Shown: positions 24,606 through 36,616 of the stretch, one piece after another
Layout: every line of letters starts with the position of its first letter
Numbering within the stretch: the first letter of the stretch is position 1
Source: Chrysopilus asiliformis
Lineage: Eukaryota; Arthropoda; Insecta; Diptera; Rhagionidae
Direction of reading: 5' to 3'
Length of the DNA: 64,000 nt
Assembly (NCBI GenBank): GCA_964034945.1
Contig: OZ035963.1
Span: forward strand, 64,484,682-64,548,681
Position numbers and translations under genes: made by a program
Notes under the pieces: generated by a model
Seen by the model: only the letters and a program-made list of their open reading frames with translations
What the model was told of the DNA's origin: nothing
The model's database searches: none

Positions 24606-24693
24606 TAGGGTTGCTATCCGTTCTGATTTCCCCGAAAACCGGGGTTTCTCGCTCATCAGTTCTAGTTTCCTAAAACTTGTTTTGGCAACCCTA
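24606..24693. mobile_element. Short hAT-like MITE, 88 bp
   Basis: The ends are TAGGGTTGCT and GGCAACCCTA, inverse to each other, matching a common insect hAT MITE end. Flanking octamers GTCGTAAG and GACTTAAG match at six of eight positions, consistent with a decayed 8-bp duplication. An inner palindrome CCCCGAAAACCGGGG is present. Confidence 0.6.
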
Positions 24694-25913
24694 GACTTAA
24701 GAGATACAGGACAAAAAGTAAACTATTTTAAGCTTCCTAAATAAAAGCTTCATTGAAGATTTCTAGGTTTTTTTGTGATTTTTGATTGTTCAGATAATTC
24801 TTCAATTTTTCTGAAACGTGTCTGACATAATAAAATACCCATATTTCACATTCTAAGTCATCATCTACATTCAGTAACACGTCTTCTTAACTATTTTGAA
24901 CCACTTTCGTATTTGTTTTTTGCATTTTTACCATTTATGTTCGCAAATAATTACCCACAGACATTTACTGTATGCACAGCTGTGGGATAATTTTCTTAAA
25001 ATCGCGTGTGGATAAAATGTTGAGACACTTAAGACGCATCAGATCTCCCCAATTAGCATCACTCGCATATGTTGGCTATTCAAAATATGATTTCATTAAA
25101 GATCAAAGACTTAAATATCATTTGCCATTAAAATTTCGAACACGAATGCCATTCCAAGATGAATTTCTTTGATGGATTTCCCTGTTGTTTTCATCTGGAA
25201 GAAGATTTGTCAGAAAGTGAGCAAAAGCAGTGGTCCTTGTTGCGGCAACAGAGACGAAAGGCTATCATTGTTTATTATGATTGACGACGATGTGCCACTA
25301 AAAGCATAAAAGCATAGAATTTTAAAAGTCATCTCGCGACATCATCGCCTAAATGTGTCGAGAGCTTAGCTTATAAGACGGAAAATTAATTCATCGACAC
25401 TGCGAATGGCAGGGTCTGCAAAGTTTGCAGTCACCCCTCACTCTTCTGTGCACTTGAATGCTGTTCGGAGTGATGGCGAACCAGGCATCTACACTCACGA
25501 TTTTTTATGCTATGAAATTTTTTATCCCATCGATTGACCAATCAGAGCTCGAGTTGGTGGCGAGAAAAAAATCCTGAGCGAAAGAAGAATACCAAAAAAA
25601 ACCAGGAAGAACTTGAAAACTTTTGAGAAAAATCTCATTCTTGCAGGAGTTTCCGTTTCGAATTAGTTGAACACCGGATTCGTGATAAGCGACCCCAAAA
25701 ACCTCCGAGTGACGCTTTTCAGCTTCCTAACGAGCAGAATTCATGGCGAACATCATGTTTTCAAAACACCCAAACCCTCTTTACCCCGCGTACGCTCCCC
25801 TAGCAGTAAAATTTCGAAAAACCCCGGTTTAGTGAGCGGCTACGTGTTGGATGGGATATACTGTGAAAATTTCATGTTTCTATCTTCAGGTGTTTGGGCT
25901 GGGCGTTGATGAG

Positions 25914-26053
25914 ACAGTCAATCAGTCAGTCAATCAGTCAGTCAATCAGTCAGTCAATCAGTCAGTCAATCAGTCAGTCAATCAGTCAGTCAATCAGTCA
26001 GTCAATCAGTCAGTCAATCAGTCAGTCAATCAGTCAGTCAGTCAATCAGTCAG
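25914..26053 (+). repeat. CAGTCAATCAGT 12-mer array, 140 bp
   Basis: About 11.7 nearly perfect 12-bp units; one GTCA insertion near the end. It terminates a retroposon-like block (about 25660-25913) containing CTCTTTACCCCGCGTACGC and GTGAGCGGCTACGTGTTGG. This is the usual arrangement of a simple-repeat 3' tail. Confidence 0.9.
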
Positions 26054-26928
26054 GTTAAACGATTTTATACAGATTTTGGACTTTTTCTTTTTGCCAGCAA
26101 TTTTTTCTTCTTAAATTTTATGTTTTGCATAAATTGCAAAACCAACCATCAGTTGTTTCCTTTCTGAAAGGCATCTTGAGAAATGAAATTCATGAAATTT
26201 TCTGCCCAGCTCTCAAAAAAAATCTCATTCCGTTGAGATATTTCTTGCAATAAAAAATCGTTAGTGTAGAGCTCCGGTTAGACTTGGAAAAACTCTCTGG
26301 AAATTTATGTTGCATCAATCGACATGCATTTGGGGCACTAATGGCAATTTGTTGTGCCACAACAGGCGCAGAATTCAACATAAAGCCGAGTTCTTCTTAG
26401 CATCACTTCTAGTATGAGGTTTTCTATTAGGTCGAAGACGTAAATCGCACAAGACCCATGAACAGGTTCGGTTTTCCTCGATTTTCCACTTCTGGCTGAA
26501 AATGCGAGTTAGCCACTCAACCTCATTTGTATCCAGAATAATGATTTGCATTAAAAGCTCAAATGTGTAAATTCTCGCCACATTTTCAGCCACAACTCTT
26601 CTACCCGCCATACTGAAAACCACAGAAAAGTATCAAATTTCCCCGCTGAAGTCGTTTAATTTTAGTTGGAAATATGAGCATTGCTATAAAATTAATAGTG
26701 GCGGCTCTATTCATAATTGCATCCCATTTAGTAACTGCACGCAGTGTCAATTAATGCGATTCTGATGAAATTTATCTTCAATTGTTTTTATTGAAACACT
26801 GCAAGGTTTTTCATTTCGGTTCTTTGATCTTTGAATTCAATTTTTAAAAAATTGTGATCAAAATAAATTGAATTTTAACCGAGCTTCGCTTTAATGACAC
26901 ATTTTGGTTTTGGTCTCAACTATCGTTA

Positions 26929-27313
26929 AGGTGCCGCTCCACATGAGAGTAAATGCCGGCGAGAACCTCTCTATAGCAGCTACTCGCAAATGGACACGTC
27001 TCTGAGAGTTGCTCGCAGAAACTCGCAAAAACTCGTGAGCTAATTTCTGCAAGCTGTCAAAAGTGATTCTAGTCTCTAGTGGACACGCCTCCACTGAACT
27101 CTCGGGGAGTTGCTCGCCAGATACGAACGGCGTTTGAATTTCGCTAGTAGCTCTCGAGAACTCGCCAAAGCAAGATGTCAAAAAAATCAAGATATTGGTC
27201 TTGAAAAGAGAAAAATCGCCGAAATTAACTCTCAGATGGACAACCTCCTGCGAGTAACTCTCGAGAGTTTTTGAGAGTTACTCGCGAATTTACTCTCATG
27301 TGGAGCGGCACCT
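26929..27313. mobile_element. PIF/Harbinger-like MITE, 385 bp
   Basis: Near-perfect terminal inverted repeats of about 26 bp begin AGGTGCCGCTCCACATGAGA on both sides. They are flanked by TTA on left (26926-26928) and right (27314-27316). A 3-bp TTA/TAA duplication is the hallmark of the PIF/Harbinger superfamily. The interior has no coding capacity but holds many copies of an ACTCGC/GAGAGTT motif in both orientations, giving extra secondary structure. The high identity of the ends suggests a fairly young insertion. Confidence 0.8.
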
Positions 27314-27737
27314 TTAAAGTCGCAAAGAAAAATCTGTTAAAATTGCGGGAAGCGCATATTTTTGAAAAAACCTCAGATGTAAAAAGCACATGACGTTTTT
27401 TGCGCCCTTATCGACCATACACCGAAACTCAGTCATGTTTTAAGCATACGACCTTCGAAAAAATTGGTAATGTAAGAGAAATTTCCGAAAAAGTTGCGTG
27501 AAAAAAATGTTCGCTTATAAAAATTCAATTTTTTACACCCACAATTTCGCAGGCACACGGAATTTTCCCTAGACACACGGAATGGTGTAATCAATGACAA
27601 TCAGTTATTATTATTTTTTTAATAATTCTGTTTTTTTCTCAAGCTTTAGATCAAGGCCGCCCGATAAGTGTTGGTGCGGTTTCGAAAATCCTCTAATTTT
27701 CCATGTCCAAGCGTTTAATTACAATCAACCGAAAGGG

Positions 27738-28190
27738 TTAATCGAAGAGGTTATGGTTGTTGTTTTTGCATATTTTTTTAAATTTTCCCATAATGCAGAC
27801 ACCACAAAAACCACTTTTCTCAGTTTTTCGTTCAAATTTCGCTACAATTTGGCTGGCTAGCATGTCGAAATACCATTGAATGACAGTAGGTCGCCGACAG
27901 CAGACAATGTAAATTATTTGTAATCTTATAGTAGAAGCGAGAAACCCTTCTGCTGCCTCGCGCCCCCGTTTGACGATCGTTAAATGTGTTTGAATGTCTC
28001 CCATTAGACTGATTAGTCTAGTTAACCATTGCATGACGAAATTCATAGGAAAACACGCACAAAACTTGAGAAAATGAACGAAAATTTCACTTTTTTCCAC
28101 CGGGGCCGGGGCGGCGGTCCGGGCAGACGAAGACGACGGTAATTTCGCCCCAAAACTGCTGAACTTTGATGAGCAATAATTCCAACCCAT
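27738..28190 (-). CDS. Longest single open frame in the window, unknown product
   Basis: A 150-codon frame starts at ATG 28190 and includes SSSSARTAAPAPVEKSEIFV near the start and a Lys/Asn-rich end. The first 40 codons are GC-rich; the rest has ordinary intron composition. In AT-rich DNA of this length one frame of about 150 codons is expected by chance, so length alone is not evidence. No family or transmembrane pattern is convincing. It lies inside the E-F intron on the same strand as the main gene. Confidence 0.18.
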   Translation of the reverse strand: MGWNYCSSKFSSFGAKLPSSSSARTAAPAPVEKSEIFVHFLKFCACFPMNFVMQWLTRLISLMGDIQTHLTIVKRGREAAEGFLASTIRLQIIYIVCCRRPTVIQWYFDMLASQIVAKFERKTEKSGFCGVCIMGKFKKICKNNNHNLFD

Positions 28191-29214
28191 TACCGCATTT
28201 TGATCCCCGAAGATGTCGTCCGTATGGTGGCCAAAGTGCCGCCACAGATCAAAACCGAACCAAAAAAAATGACAATCGCTTGAATTGGGAGGCTTTTTAG
28301 GAAATTACGACATTATAAAATAGCCGTCATCGTCATCAGCACTAGCGCAAGTCAGAATGGAAACCGCATTAAATCAACATGAGATCAACATAATCGCAAT
28401 TTGCATCAAATTTGTCGACTGACCGGTCATCTTGTTTGGGCGATGGACAATTTATGGAAGACTTCAATTGGACCACCATTTACCAAGAGTTGAACGCGAA
28501 TAATGGACGGACGAAGTTTATGCAATTTTTGTCCACTTACAATTCGCTTAGCGTCACTTAAACTAAATTACGGACCATGGGAAATAATAGAAAAATTCTA
28601 GGCAAATGCGTTTGTCATCCATCAACGCAAACATTTAACTAATTAAGGTCAAGACGATCAATTAATTTAGGCCCTGAGTGAATAGAATTTACACACTTAA
28701 AATTTATGTTAATTTCTTTCTCATAATTTGAAGAGATTTAATTATTGTATGAAATAAGGAAATGATTTTAAAGATCTTTAATGTCGTGGTCATCAGAAAA
28801 TTTTACACGGAAAATGCATATGGGAACCGTTCCACCAAAATTACATGCTCCAGTCCCATATTTATGGGAAAAAACGGCATAGTGGTCAAATACTAAAGTC
28901 ATTCCTATAAAACTCAAATTTTTTAGGACACATTCCAGTAATAAAATTGTCGTATTCTTTCTTTTTGTGCAATCATTCCCAAAACTATGGGAGGGATTAC
29001 TGTATATGTTAGACATGTTACGACAAAAAAATTGGGAACATTCCCTTTGTAAGAGACTCAATCGTAAAATGAAAGGAATGAATCCTATAAAACTTTGTAA
29101 TGTCTCCATTGATTATTGGACTCTCTCCCATATACTCATTTGAAATAGGATTCATTCCTATAATTATAGCACTAAGTCCTATCCGAATAGGACTAACTAC
29201 TTTTTACTTTCTTA

Positions 29215-29789
29215 AGGTGGGTTTAGAAACACGAGCATTTTCATTTTTACTGGCAAAGTGAGTGAAATGCCAGATTTCTTATGACTTTTTCACCAAGTGG
29301 GAAAGGGACGGGAAACCACTCAGTAAAAATTTTACTGGAAATTTTGCTTGCATGTAGTGGTTTTACTATCCATAATTTTCGTCGACGATAGGAAAGTTAT
29401 GGCAGTAAACAACAACAAACACATTGGACTTCCCCGCTCTGCCAGCAAAATGTTACCCCTGAATTATGGGGAATTATGGCAGCCAGCAAAAGTAAGGTTA
29501 AGTTCGATGTTTATTTGAAAGCTACGCATTTTAAATGGAAACGGGAGGTAATAATAATTATGTTATTAATTATAACATCACACAAAATGATTTTGTTAGG
29601 TGAAATTGAAGTGATAACAAAAGTATTGCTGCGAGAAGGTGATGTGCAGTGACAGTTCGCCATAAAGTGGAAGGGAAAGTACGTGTGAGACACTGATGTG
29701 ATCGACTTTTTGCGCACGTAAATTTGAATTTCGCTATCCCGCTCACTTTGCCAGTAAAAATGAAAATGCTCGTGTTTCTAAACCCACCT
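29215..29789. mobile_element. PIF/Harbinger-like MITE, 575 bp
   Basis: Inverted repeats of about 46 bp begin AGGTGGGTTTAGAAACACGA and continue through a shared CATTTTTACTGGCAAAGTGA. TTA flanks both ends (29212-29214 and 29790-29792). The ends share the AGGTG start and TTA duplication with the element at 26929 but the inner sequence differs. There is no transposase frame. Non-autonomous. Confidence 0.82.
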
Positions 29790-29948
29790 TTATACGTAGT
29801 CTGATCAAGTATTGTGTTCATGAAAAATTTAGACCTCTTAATTTTGCCTAAAAAAACATTTCCCGGCCACCCCTGAGTCTATTGGACTGTTAGTCTGTCA
29901 GTCTGTCTGTCTGTGTAGAAGATTTCTCAAAAACTAATAGAGCTAGAG

Positions 29949-30539
29949 CATTGCCTCCTATAAACACAAGGCCTAAAGATCTAGAAATGACGTCACATCA
30001 GTGGTAAAGCTCTTTTCGATGTTGCTATGCAATTCAAATGGAGACAAACGAAAATTCGACTTTATCGGCTTATATCTCGGAAACTATTAATGCGACAACA
30101 AATTGACTTACGCACTATTATACTCAATGTAATTATCTGTCGTTTGGTTCATGTCCCAATCATGTCGAATATATATCAATTAAATTATTTGCGAAAACCC
30201 AAATCGATATGATTTTAGATGGAGAGTAGGAGTGGAGAACGACGTGAAGAGAAAACGAAAAATCACACTTTTGTTAAGATTTTGTTCGATAACTTTTTTT
30301 CTGTTCGCCTTTGGTAACTAAGGCATATGACTGAAAGTAAGAATATCGAATATTCTATAGGAAAGTGAAAACAGTTTTTCCGGCAAAGGAACAGTTTCCG
30401 AGATATAAGCCGATAAAGTCGAATTTTCGTTTGTCTCCATTTGAATTGCATAGCAACATCGAAAAGAGCTTTACCACTGATGTGACGTCATGATAAATCT
30501 CTTTGAGATATTGAGGCCTTGTGTTTATAGGAGGCAATG
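29949..30539. mobile_element. Foldback element with about 130-bp arms, 591 bp
   Basis: The left arm CATTGCCTCCTATAAACACA...ATCGGCTTATATCTCGGAAA is repeated in inverse at 30390-30539 with high identity; about 300 bp of unique sequence lies between. GCTAGAG occurs directly outside both ends (29942-29948 and 30540-30546), a likely target duplication. The host sequence reads through from CTAATAGAGCTAGAGC to CATGAAATTTTGCAGG, a GTCT-type retroposon body. The arms contain TGACGTCA on the right and TGACGTCACA on the left. Confidence 0.65.
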
Positions 30540-30668
30540 GCTAGAGCCATGAAATTTTGCAGGCATGTTTGGTCCTGGAAGGGGATAATTCTATCGGAAA
30601 TCCGATTTTGGTCCTGGAATGAGACAATTCTGGTGGAAATCCGTTAACCGAAAGTAACCAAAATGGTG

Positions 30669-30764
30669 TATGGGTACTGAAGACATCACAATGGGCCTGC
30701 AGGCCTCCGAGTGTAGCGCTGTAGGCTCGCGCCTGGGCGCCCGCGGTTTTCTTAACCTAACCTG
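30669..30764. mobile_element. GC-rich 96-bp insert with 12-bp target duplication
   Basis: ACCAAAATGGTG flanks both sides (30657-30668 and 30765-30776). On the minus strand the insert begins CAGGTTAGGTTAAGAAAACC, continues GCGCTACACTCGGAGGCC and ends GGGCCCATTGTGATGTC-like sequence. It is far more GC-rich than its flanks. From memory, similar AGGTTAGGTTA...CCCATTGTGAT sequences recur in insect genomes; this could not be checked here. A long direct duplication suggests reverse-transcription-mediated insertion. Confidence 0.55.
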
Positions 30765-32633
30765 ACCAAAATGGTGGCTTTTTAGAAATCGCAAGTTCAT
30801 TTTTTGTGATTTACTCCGAAACTACGCGTTTCTTAGTAGTCTTTTGTATGAGAAAAGTTGGAGACAATAAAATTTTCAACATATTCGCCTTTTGCTAGAA
30901 CTGCGGGTCTCAAGCCGTTATCGAGATATACCGTTATTTTAAGAAAAAATCAGTTGTTTCCGATTATCTCGAAAAAACGGGTTTTTTGGTGGTTTAAGGT
31001 ATGCGGTGAGAATGTTTTCCATAATTTTGTCTCTTACCGTTATCCGATATATTTTACCGTTATCGAGATATTCTCAATAAAAGTTAAAAAATATATTTTT
31101 GCAAATTGCTTGCAAACTGTCGGTGTTTCGAAAAAAGAATTAAAGGTATTAAAATTTTCTACACTTTTGCCTTTTACCGTAAATCGATATATTTTACCGT
31201 TATCGAAAAAAAACTGTTCCAAATTCTAGCCTTTCCGATCTGTTGCTACAATTTTTCCAAATTTCTTTTATCAACCCTTCTAAAAAAAAAAATTTTTCTT
31301 TGGACATTTTTTATTGCAGCATTTTTTAACGTTCCACAAACTATAGATACTGGCACAACATCCGTTGCATTAATTTATCTATCACTCTAGCCTCTATTAG
31401 ACGATTTAATTTCCAGAACAGTTTTTCATACTCGAAATGTTTCCCATAGTGTGATGTGACGTGATGTGGCTGTTGTACCACAGCCAGACACTGTAAAACA
31501 ATTAGTCCGGCCCTAAGTAAGTCAGGAACTCCCCTTAATTTGGCTCATAATTTTGATCTAGCATTTCCGTAATTAAAAAATATTAAAAATAGACAAGATA
31601 TGTAATAAGAAATATATTTCTTCAGCACGCATATATCGCCCAATGCTCCATCATATGTTAATTTCATCGTGTTTAGCACAAAATAACTGTTTGGCTATTA
31701 AACATAATAAAAATGATGATGGAATTATGCTTCATGCTTAGAAGTTAGTGGAGCTCAGGCCGACATCATCGCGTACTCTAAGGTCTCCGTTTCAGTTTGT
31801 AATATAGAAGAATAAAAACAATTCCCATATTATGCTAAAGACGAGACGAAATCAAATAAACATCGGCACAGAAATTTTTAATTTTCGCATCATCTTGGAA
31901 GAAAATGTGGAAATGGGAAACTTTCTCTAGGCAATAAAACAACACTTGCAGATTGCTCTTCAAATAGTCTGGGAATTATACATGCAAATAATGAGGTTTT
32001 GTTTCTTTTCGCTCCCAGTTTTATGTTTTTTCGGTGTCGAATCGCCGCAAAGTGTGGCACCTGCAGACACCCAGAAACCGTCAAAGATCCCCGCGCTTGG
32101 GCACTTGGAAGAAAAACCATCTTGAAGACACTTCCGTTGTGCTGGTTGCATGTCTTCATTAAAATTGTGTTGATGTGTTAATCGCTAATGGAGTTTACGA
32201 TGAGACTAATTAGCGGATCATAAATTTTTCGATCGAATTCGATTGATTTTTACTCGAAATCGATGAGATTTGTTCGATATGTAGTCCGGAAATTAATTGC
32301 GCACAAGAGAAATTCAATTTCTGGTGCATTCGATTCGGAAATTTTACTATCAAAGTTAATTGCAGTAAAATTTCACTGAAAGGAAGTTAAACGATCACGA
32401 ATTTCGGAAATCGAAATTGGTTGCAGTTGAAGAAAGATTTTGTGGCAGATTTTGGAGGTTTCTAAAAAATGCCACACAAAAATTTATTTACGAAAATCGA
32501 ACAGAAACAACTATTGACGTTGTCCGCATTAAATTTCGCTAGTAAGTCAAGATGCCGGACAAATTAGACGCCGCGACCGTAAAGTCAAAAAAATTGTGCT
32601 AGTTTTAGGCGCGACTACCACTTAGTGGCCAAA

Positions 32634-32845
32634 AAATTTCCTTCTGGGCTGACCTTTCCTAATGGTGAAAACCGGATTGAAATTCCTCTTGAATTGCAGA
32701 AGATTGCAGGAGAGGGGATTTGAAAGCGGGGAGCGAGTAGATTTTAGATGGCGACATTTTTCCTTGAGGGAGAAAATCTGAGGCGTTGAGAGTAAGAGTG
32801 GTCCACGCCACATAATCGACTTTTTGGTGCTAGTTTTAAGCGCGA
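32634..32845. repeat. Direct repeat copy 1 (pair with 34786-34985)
   Basis: Shares TAATGGTGAAAACCGGAT, ATTCCTCTTGAATT, GGGGAGCGAGTAGATTTTAG and CATAATCGACTTTTTG with the second copy, 2.1 kb away. It is also flanked by a 27-bp direct repeat starting GTGCTAGTTTTA and ending GACTACCACTT (32598 and 32830). Confidence 0.65.
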
Positions 32846-34785
32846 CTACCACTTTACGACCTCTTACAATATTTACAATATCGCTACGGAACAGATATGA
32901 CTCCAATAACTCAATAGCGTCTTGTGTTGCTTGGCGTGAAATTTAGAATAAATTCTAAGGTTTTTCAAACTAGAAAACACAATTGGTCGACCAAAATGAC
33001 TGAAAAACTAATTGATGACGCGACGAAATTTCCCTATTTGTGAACCATACGTCCCGGAATTGCCGGAACAGTCCCGTATTTAGGCATGTTAACCCGGCAT
33101 TTCGGGAAAAAAAACTTTTGTCCCGGATTTTTCAATTTAGTCGAAAGAAGATCACTAAATATGCAAAACTTACTCTACATCGGTTGGGAATTGTTCCAAA
33201 CTACATTTTTTTCGCCTGCGGCGCATTTTGTCAACAATTTTTCACAAAGAGGGCATGATGTAAATAAAAAAATGTGGCCCAGCGATCAGACAGATGCGGA
33301 TTCTGAGAACTAAAACCAAAACCAGAACCAAATTTTTTAAATTTTCAGAATCAATCCCACAACCAAATTTTTAAAATTTTCGGGTTAGAGCAATGGAAAC
33401 TTAGAATAGTAAAGTAGTTCGGTATAAGGCCACTCCCCCCCCCTCCCCTCCCACCACCCTGTGGCGCTTCGCAGATCGGCGCCTGCGCTCAGAATAGTTT
33501 TGGTTCGCATCGCTGACTTAAATCCACAAAATTTGAGTCTTTGAAATATCATTCCGAGCAAAAACGTTTGGTTTTTTTAGATTCCACTGTACAAACCTCG
33601 ACATTTGTAATTGAATCGTGTTAAATTTCCCGTATGTGTGGCATCATAACAGTCAAATTATCGCACAGGAAGCGAAAATAAATAAAAGTTTGAAAAAATT
33701 CTTGCGACACTCATTGATCGCTCACAAGACAAACAATTTTAGTGCCCACCAAGCCATCTTTTATGAAATAATCACCGATCGCGGCAAACATTTGGGCACA
33801 TCTGCTCTTTAAAATGTTGTGCATCCAAGATTGATCTCATCAGGTGAACCAAAAATAGCCAAGATCTCGCGAAGATCACCTAAAGGCAGCGCTCGCTTTG
33901 GCTTGCCTCACACGTCACACACGTTCACGATGAGATCGACATTGAATGCGTAATGTGTGCCACGATATGTAAATAAACAGTGCTATTAATCGTTTGTGTG
34001 GTGGTAAAATTGGTCAAAGATTATCATAATCTGCTTTTTATTTGCTCAAAAGCTTTGTTGATCTTAACGTCAGAACTGAGAAATGTGACAAGATCGAGAT
34101 GAAAAATTATTTGAAATCCGATCGATTTGTGTTGAGAGGGTCGGGGATTTCAAATTTAATGTTTTTTTTTGTGTGTCGGTTTGTGTGTGAGATGGCAAGG
34201 TGTTGTCACTGCGTCGGCGGTAATTCTGACAGTCATCCAAGGTGAGAAACATTTTGTCCATCGTGACCGATTTAGATTTATTATTGTTGGGTTTACTTGT
34301 TATAAGTGTTTAACGTGCACCGAAAATAAGTACTTTAGCCAAAATGATTATTACGCGTGAAATACTTGATTTAAAGCCAATTTTTTGATGATTTTAATAA
34401 CAATTTTCCTCTTAAGGTCGATTTTTTAGGTTATAGGCTATTTGCAGTTTCCCCTTTGGAATATTTAACGGAATCTCAGCTAAACGGCTGGTCCGACATG
34501 GCTGAAAATCTACACGAAAATAATCGATTCATCCTTGCCTCACGCATCGGCCTTCGGCCTCATCGTCCACATCTGGATTGATGAAAACCATATCAAGATC
34601 CATTCAGTAGTTTAGCAGACAGCAGAGGAGGGGATCACAGGGAGGGGATCAGAGGGAAGGGAGTTGATTTAAGGATGAAATATCTAATGAAGAAGACCAG
34701 ATCATAATCCACTTGGTAGATTAGGAGATAGTAGGATAGTGGTTAAAGGAGCGCGGAGAGGGTAGATTTTAGTGGGCGAAAAATT

Positions 34786-34985
34786 TCTGTCGGGACTGAC
34801 CTCCCTAATGGTGAAAACCGGATCGAAATTCCTCTTGAATTACAGAAGATTGCAGGAGAGGGGTTTAAAAAGTGGGGAGCGAGTAGATTTTAGATGGCGA
34901 TATTTTTCCTTGAGGGAAAACATCTGATGCGTTGAGAGCAAAAGTGGTCCAAGCCGCATAATCGACTTTTTGAAGCTTTTCCACT
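34786..34985. repeat. Direct repeat copy 2 (pair with 32634-32845)
   Basis: Same block order as copy 1 with scattered substitutions. A dispersed repeat of unknown class. Confidence 0.65.
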
Positions 34986-36530
34986 TTTACTCATTGTAAA
35001 GAACCATGCCGGATTAGAGGGGGAGGGGGAGGGGAGGTTACTAGGTGCCCCGAAAATTATGCAACTTTTAGATTTTCGTCCATTTCCCCGAAACTACTTG
35101 GCCGATCTCCACGAATTTTCACAGGAATATTTATTTCAGCAAGAAAAAATAACTGACAAAAAGATTCACATTTTTGAGCCCCCTCAGCTTGACAGTTAAG
35201 GAGTAGAACTCCTTCCCCATCTTATATTATCACCTCTCCTGTCTCTATTTACCAGCCGATTTTCTTGGACACCTCGGGTTAGTAGTAGATCTTAAAAATG
35301 TATTCTTCCAATATTTTCTGCACTTACGACAACCACATCAGATGACGATAATTTTTTTTGCAATATCAATTGATCGAACATAAAATAAAGTGAACGTTGA
35401 CTGGATCACATCAGACCACAACCTCAAACATACAACTAGCCAGCGAAACACCTTCACCGTGCCACCAATTGAATGCAACCACATTCAATTTGCATAATCA
35501 ACCAATTGTGCATAATTTTTTTAAAAAAACCTCCGCTGCAGCCACCGCCGGAGGGCAATCAACGATCACCGATCATTTGTTCGCTTGTCAGATGCGATGA
35601 CAATTTGATCTGGTTTTCAACTCGTCTCTCACTTTCTACCAATAAAAATTTCATAAATTCAAATCGAATGAAAAACTGCATCAACTTATTATGCAAATCG
35701 TTATTAGGTATAATTTTTTTAATACCATTCGAGTGCGCCGCACGCACCAAATGACGTCATCGCGTGGTGGTGATGATGATCAGACGATCAAGTCTTTCAA
35801 CTGTCATAATGGCGGCCGTTGACCCAAATTTATGTGCACTGTTTACAAATTAGGCGCTCAGACTCAACTTTAATCAAGCCAAATGTCTGAGTGTACCACG
35901 AATCATATCGGCAATAATACAAATCGAATTCAATTGCAATTAATTTTTGTTTATTTCCCCTATGGCGGATTTGGGAATGGCAAACAATTTTAAACTTTTT
36001 TTTTTTTTAAAAATCACACTTTTATGGTCAATTTGTCAATTGCCGATTGTCATCACCGACTGTTGTTAATTTAAAACCGACAAACGACAGCAATTGGCGA
36101 CATGCCGGTGGCTTTATAGTTCGAAAGATCAAAATTGCGATCGCGATCATGGAAGTTTAGTTGGATGACGCATTAGCGCATTGCGATCGTGAATTGTTGA
36201 GGATCAATGACTAAATTTTACTTTTATTTTGCATTATTTAAGGAAAATAAAAGCTACGTTGTGTGATCGAGTCGCAAAAGTCTTTAGAATGGGCTCAAAA
36301 GCACCAAATTTCGGACGCTCGAATTAACTCGAGCGGCGTTTCATTTTATTTTACGTGGTTTTAATCTATAGATGCTCTAATAAATCCAATCGCTCGGGAT
36401 AACACGAGCAGCGTCCCTTTTTAGTGCCTACACAAGTTAGTATAATAAAATACGTCATACATTTACGCGGGTAAGAGGGATCCGCGGGAATGTGTCGGAA
36501 ATGTTAAATTGCATACAAAAAATTGCGAAA

Positions 36531-36616
36531 AACCGGGAAGAAGGAAGAGTGGGGGAGACGGTGAAGGAGGGGTGGGGAAGAGGGTGAAGAAGGAGTGGGG
36601 AGAGGGTGAAGGAGGG
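36531..36616. repeat. GA-rich purine tract
   Basis: GGTGAAGGAGGGGTGGGGAA-type repeats, about 85 bp, in otherwise AT-rich DNA. Confidence 0.65.

Noticed and set aside
25914..26053. Regular repeat that could suggest a CRISPR-like array
   Set aside because: A pure 12-bp simple repeat without spacers.
26375..26623. 82-codon minus frame starting near MAGRRVVAENVARIYTFELL
   Set aside because: Composition is plausible but there are no good splice sites, no homology I recognise and no repeat support; left as unproven.
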